The position numbers and the translations under genes were made by a program. From NCBI RefSeq assembly GCF_001613305.1, contig NZ_BDCC01000035.1:62001-126000 (forward strand): DNA of 64,000 nt, written 5' to 3'. The stretch is from Nocardia vaccinii NBRC 15922 (GTDB lineage Bacteria; Actinomycetota; Actinomycetes; Mycobacteriales; Mycobacteriaceae). This document shows, in pieces, positions 61,881 through 64,000 of this stretch (the stretch's first letter is position 1; each line of letters opens with the position of its first letter). Below the pieces are notes generated by a model that did not search any database, was not told where the DNA came from, and was given only the letters and a program-made list of their open reading frames with translations.

Positions 61881-62708
61881 TTATAGCCGCAGCCACCTTT
61901 CCCCGGGCAACAACTGGATCAGCGCCGAAATCGCTTGAGCGATCCGGTGATCCGTACCGGATGTGACCGTCGACCAAGACTGCTGATCGGGCGCCAGCGC
62001 CGGAATGGCGATAATCCGGCCGCGGCCGGTGTCGTACATCGCGACAGCGCCCGGCGTCCGGGTGGCTATGCCGTCCTCGTGCGTGTAGGCCACGATTTCG
62101 GCGTAGGCATAACATGATTCGAAGGCCAGCCCGAGAATGGTGGCCTCGCGATCGGGCACGCCGAGTGCATAACAGGCATCGGCATAGTCCGTGGCGGTGT
62201 TCGCCGCGCTGAGCCGCTCGCTCAGATCCTGCGACAGCACATTGAAATCGGGAATCGCGGCCGGTGTGCACGAACCGAGCGCACCGAGCAATGGACGCGC
62301 CAGCGAATCGCCGGACCCGTCGGACCAGAAGGTTTGCAGCTCGAAATCGTCGCCGGTGCGCACGGCGATCGCGTGGTCTTCACCCCTGCGGGCCAGACAC
62401 ACTCGCACCACGTCGGCCGGGGTGTTCGACTCCTCGCCGACGCGATCGGGCGCGACGCGATAGATCCGCGCCACCAGTTCGCGCTCGGGCTGCGCCAGGA
62501 CGAACAACGCCTGGGCCAGATCCGGACTCACCTCGCCGTAGGAGTCGAACACCCCGGCATCGGTCAGTCCGGCGATCGCCTCCTGCTGGGCCGCTTGCCA
62601 GTCGGCGTACGAATCATGTTGTGGTGCAACGGAAAGCACCAACGGCAGGGTCTGTACGCCGAGACGTTCGGCCACCGCGAACAGGCCGTCGTTGGTGAGC
62701 GTCGTCAT
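61881..62708 (-). CDS. espG: EspG, PE/PPE-specific chaperone
   Basis: A 275-residue EspG-family protein: MTTLTNDGLFAVAERLGVQT at the start, LPLVLSVAP and ERWLRL at the end. EspG binds the tip of PPE proteins and keeps PE-PPE pairs soluble before export. Its ATG (62708-62706) shares a base with the TGA of the PPE gene (62710-62708), as TGATG. The order PE-PPE-espG places it with its clients. Confidence 0.88.
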   Translation of the reverse strand: MTTLTNDGLFAVAERLGVQTLPLVLSVAPQHDSYADWQAAQQEAIAGLTDAGVFDSYGEVSPDLAQALFVLAQPERELVARIYRVAPDRVGEESNTPADVVRVCLARRGEDHAIAVRTGDDFELQTFWSDGSGDSLARPLLGALGSCTPAAIPDFNVLSQDLSERLSAANTATDYADACYALGVPDREATILGLAFESCYAYAEIVAYTHEDGIATRTPGAVAMYDTGRGRIIAIPALAPDQQSWSTVTSGTDHRIAQAISALIQLLPGERWLRL

Positions 62709-63706
62709 CAGGCCGCCCCGGGCTGGGCGGTACCCGGCACGGTCTGCGCGGTCTGCTGCGGTGCGGCGGGCGAACCGCCGAGAACAGCCGGGGCGCTGAC
62801 GATTCCGTTGTCGATGCCGATCGCGTCCGCACCCTCCACCGCGATTCCGGCGCGATGCTCCTCGTTCTGCAACGGCGAGCCCGCGGCGGCCGGTGCCACC
62901 GCGCCCGGAACACTGCTGGCGGGGATCGGGCTCGCGGAACCGGTCGCGGACGCGGGAACCACCTCCGCGGCCTCCTCGGCCGTGGTCGCGGATTCCACGA
63001 AAGACGGTGCGCGGTAAGCGGTCTTGATCGGCGGCGCGATGGCGAACGCGGCGGGATCGAAGTTCGGCGGCAGTACCGTGACGCCCTCGGGCATGGGAAG
63101 TTTCGGCGCCTGGGCGCCGGCCTGCTCCGCCGCCAGCGCGGCGCCGGTGGTCAGCTCCGGCGGATGGTCCTGCACCCACGGAGTGGCCAGCGGTTCGGTG
63201 GCCGCCTCGTAGATGCGCATCACCCGGGACGCGGTGGCCTTGGCCATATCCGAATCGGTATCGGTGACCGCCGCGATCGCCTGGATCGGTGCGCCCAGCG
63301 AGATGCCGATCAGCTGCAACATCTGCTGCGCTTCTTGAATCGCCTTGATATCAGCCATATTCGGCATCGTCAGGCGAGCCAGCTCATTGGCCGCGGCATG
63401 CTCCTGCGCCTTGGCCGCGTTGGCGGCCGCCGCCTGCGCGGCACTGGCCAGCCAATCATGCAAGACCGAAATGCGGTCGTGCACACCGACACTGTTGATC
63501 GACTGCCACGCACCGCGCAGGCTGACGACGATCGCCTCGTACTCGGCCGCCGCAGCCGCGAAACTGACGGCCAGACGGGACCAGGTGGCACCGGCCTCGG
63601 CCATCGGAAGCGGACCGGGGCCGGTGTCGAGATCGCGTGCGAGCCGGTCGGGTTCACGCGACTCCCAGACGACCCCGGTGAATCCGGGCTGCGGTGGCTC
63701 GATCAT
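62708..63706 (-). CDS. PPE-family protein
   Basis: A 332-residue PPE-type protein: N-terminal domain (about residues 1-180) with GFTGVVWESREPDRLARDL where mycobacterial PPE proteins have the PPE motif and the WxG turn region, and a C-terminal Pro/Ala-rich, disordered-looking region. It lacks the exact Pro-Pro-Glu at residues 8-10, as often in Nocardia. It starts right at the stop of the PE gene (63707) and overlaps espG, so all three are coupled. Confidence 0.85.
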   Translation of the reverse strand: MIEPPQPGFTGVVWESREPDRLARDLDTGPGPLPMAEAGATWSRLAVSFAAAAAEYEAIVVSLRGAWQSINSVGVHDRISVLHDWLASAAQAAAANAAKAQEHAAANELARLTMPNMADIKAIQEAQQMLQLIGISLGAPIQAIAAVTDTDSDMAKATASRVMRIYEAATEPLATPWVQDHPPELTTGAALAAEQAGAQAPKLPMPEGVTVLPPNFDPAAFAIAPPIKTAYRAPSFVESATTAEEAAEVVPASATGSASPIPASSVPGAVAPAAAGSPLQNEEHRAGIAVEGADAIGIDNGIVSAPAVLGGSPAAPQQTAQTVPGTAQPGAA

Positions 63707-64000
63707 CTAGACCGACCGTGCCTGCTCGATCCCGGTGGTGTTCTCGTTCTCGACCCGGCCGAAATGCGTGACCTGGGCGCGCAGCGAGGCAGCCAGCTTC
63801 TGCAGTTCGAGTACGCCCGCATCCGCGCTGGTCGAGAACGAGCCCGCGACCTCGTTCATGGTGTGGGCGGCACGCACCGACACCTCGTCGGTCCCGGCCG
63901 CCGGAACGCTCAGCGCGGTCTTGCTGGTCTGCAGGTCCTGCTGCAGGCGCTGGGCCAGAGCGTCCAGGCGGCCCGCGGCGTCGGTCGCGGCAGCCGGGCT
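63707..64000 (-). CDS. PE-family protein, 3' part
   Basis: The frame is open to the window edge on the minus strand, so the N terminus is missing. The visible 97 residues (SPAAATDAAGRLDALAQRLQ, then LQTSKTALSVPAAGTDEVSV, LRAQVTHFGRVENENTTG) form the long two-helix PE domain. The C-terminal export signal YxxxD/E is represented by FGRVE, with Phe for Tyr. It is the partner of the following PPE protein. The stop is TAG 63709-63707, directly before the PPE ATG. Confidence 0.8.
   Translation of the reverse strand, partial: SPAAATDAAGRLDALAQRLQQDLQTSKTALSVPAAGTDEVSVRAAHTMNEVAGSFSTSADAGVLELQKLAASLRAQVTHFGRVENENTTGIEQARSV

Noticed and set aside
1..64000. Mobile elements, integrases, att sites, tRNA or rRNA genes
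   Set aside because: I looked for transposase or integrase motifs and tRNA-like cloverleafs and saw none that I could support.

Overview
The window is high-GC actinobacterial DNA, most likely from Nocardia or a close relative in the Mycobacteriales. The evidence is two complete type VII secretion (ESX) core loci, PE/PPE/EspG proteins, an LppX/LprG-type lipoprotein, an Rv3651-like protein, an F420-type oxidoreductase, and the actinobacterial order infA-rpmJ-rpsM-rpsK-rpsD-rpoA-rplQ-truA. I see no tRNA, rRNA, CRISPR array, insertion sequence or prophage.

Layout. 1-5627: the 3' end of an LppX/LprG-family lipoprotein gene, then a compact + strand cluster: a cytochrome-b5/desaturase fusion, a type III polyketide synthase, and a cyclic-peptide-type ABC exporter with a long Pro/Gly-rich linker. 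5883-7336: an alpha/beta hydrolase and a divergent MerR regulator. 7433-21050: an ESX-4-type locus (Rv3446c-like protein, eccC / eccD, mycP / eccB / eccE) interrupted by an MFS transporter gene and with no esx genes at its expected end. 21059-29225: accessory and housekeeping genes (SDR, FMN reductase, Rv3651-like PAS protein, nucleotide-sugar-type epimerase, mtnP, csoR, F420-type oxidoreductase, a hypothetical gene, and a NarI-like membrane protein without its haem ligands). 29279-34149: the ribosomal alpha operon on the minus strand. 34424-48101: MFS transporter, EspI-like ATPase, SnoaL-like protein, HSL-type esterase, a PucR-type regulator split by an in-frame TAG, and small regulatory modules (NmrA/TetR, cupin/MocR, PPOX, ECF sigma, GntR-GNAT, DUF4254). 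48108-64000: a second ESX locus of PE/PPE type (eccC-mycP-eccD, eccA, eccB, eccE, two esx genes, espG, PPE, partial PE).

How the genes work together. Both ESX loci encode a full membrane complex (EccB, EccC, EccD, EccE) plus a mycosin protease. Only the second also has the cytosolic chaperones EccA and EspG and visible substrates. The EspI-like ATPase probably serves an ESX system but lies about 12 kb from the second locus. The desaturase-PKS-exporter cluster probably makes a lipid-derived polyketide, such as an alkylpyrone or alkylresorcinol, and moves it across the membrane; the neighbouring lipoprotein could be a lipid carrier. The product is inferred, not shown by the sequence.

The most interesting points are: the desaturase / type III PKS / PvdE-like exporter cluster; a stand-alone NarI-like protein in which all four haem-ligand histidines are replaced at conserved spacing; a PucR regulator divided by a TAG codon directly followed by ATG; an EsxH-like protein whose WxG tryptophan is leucine; and several well-formed operator-like dyads next to their regulators.
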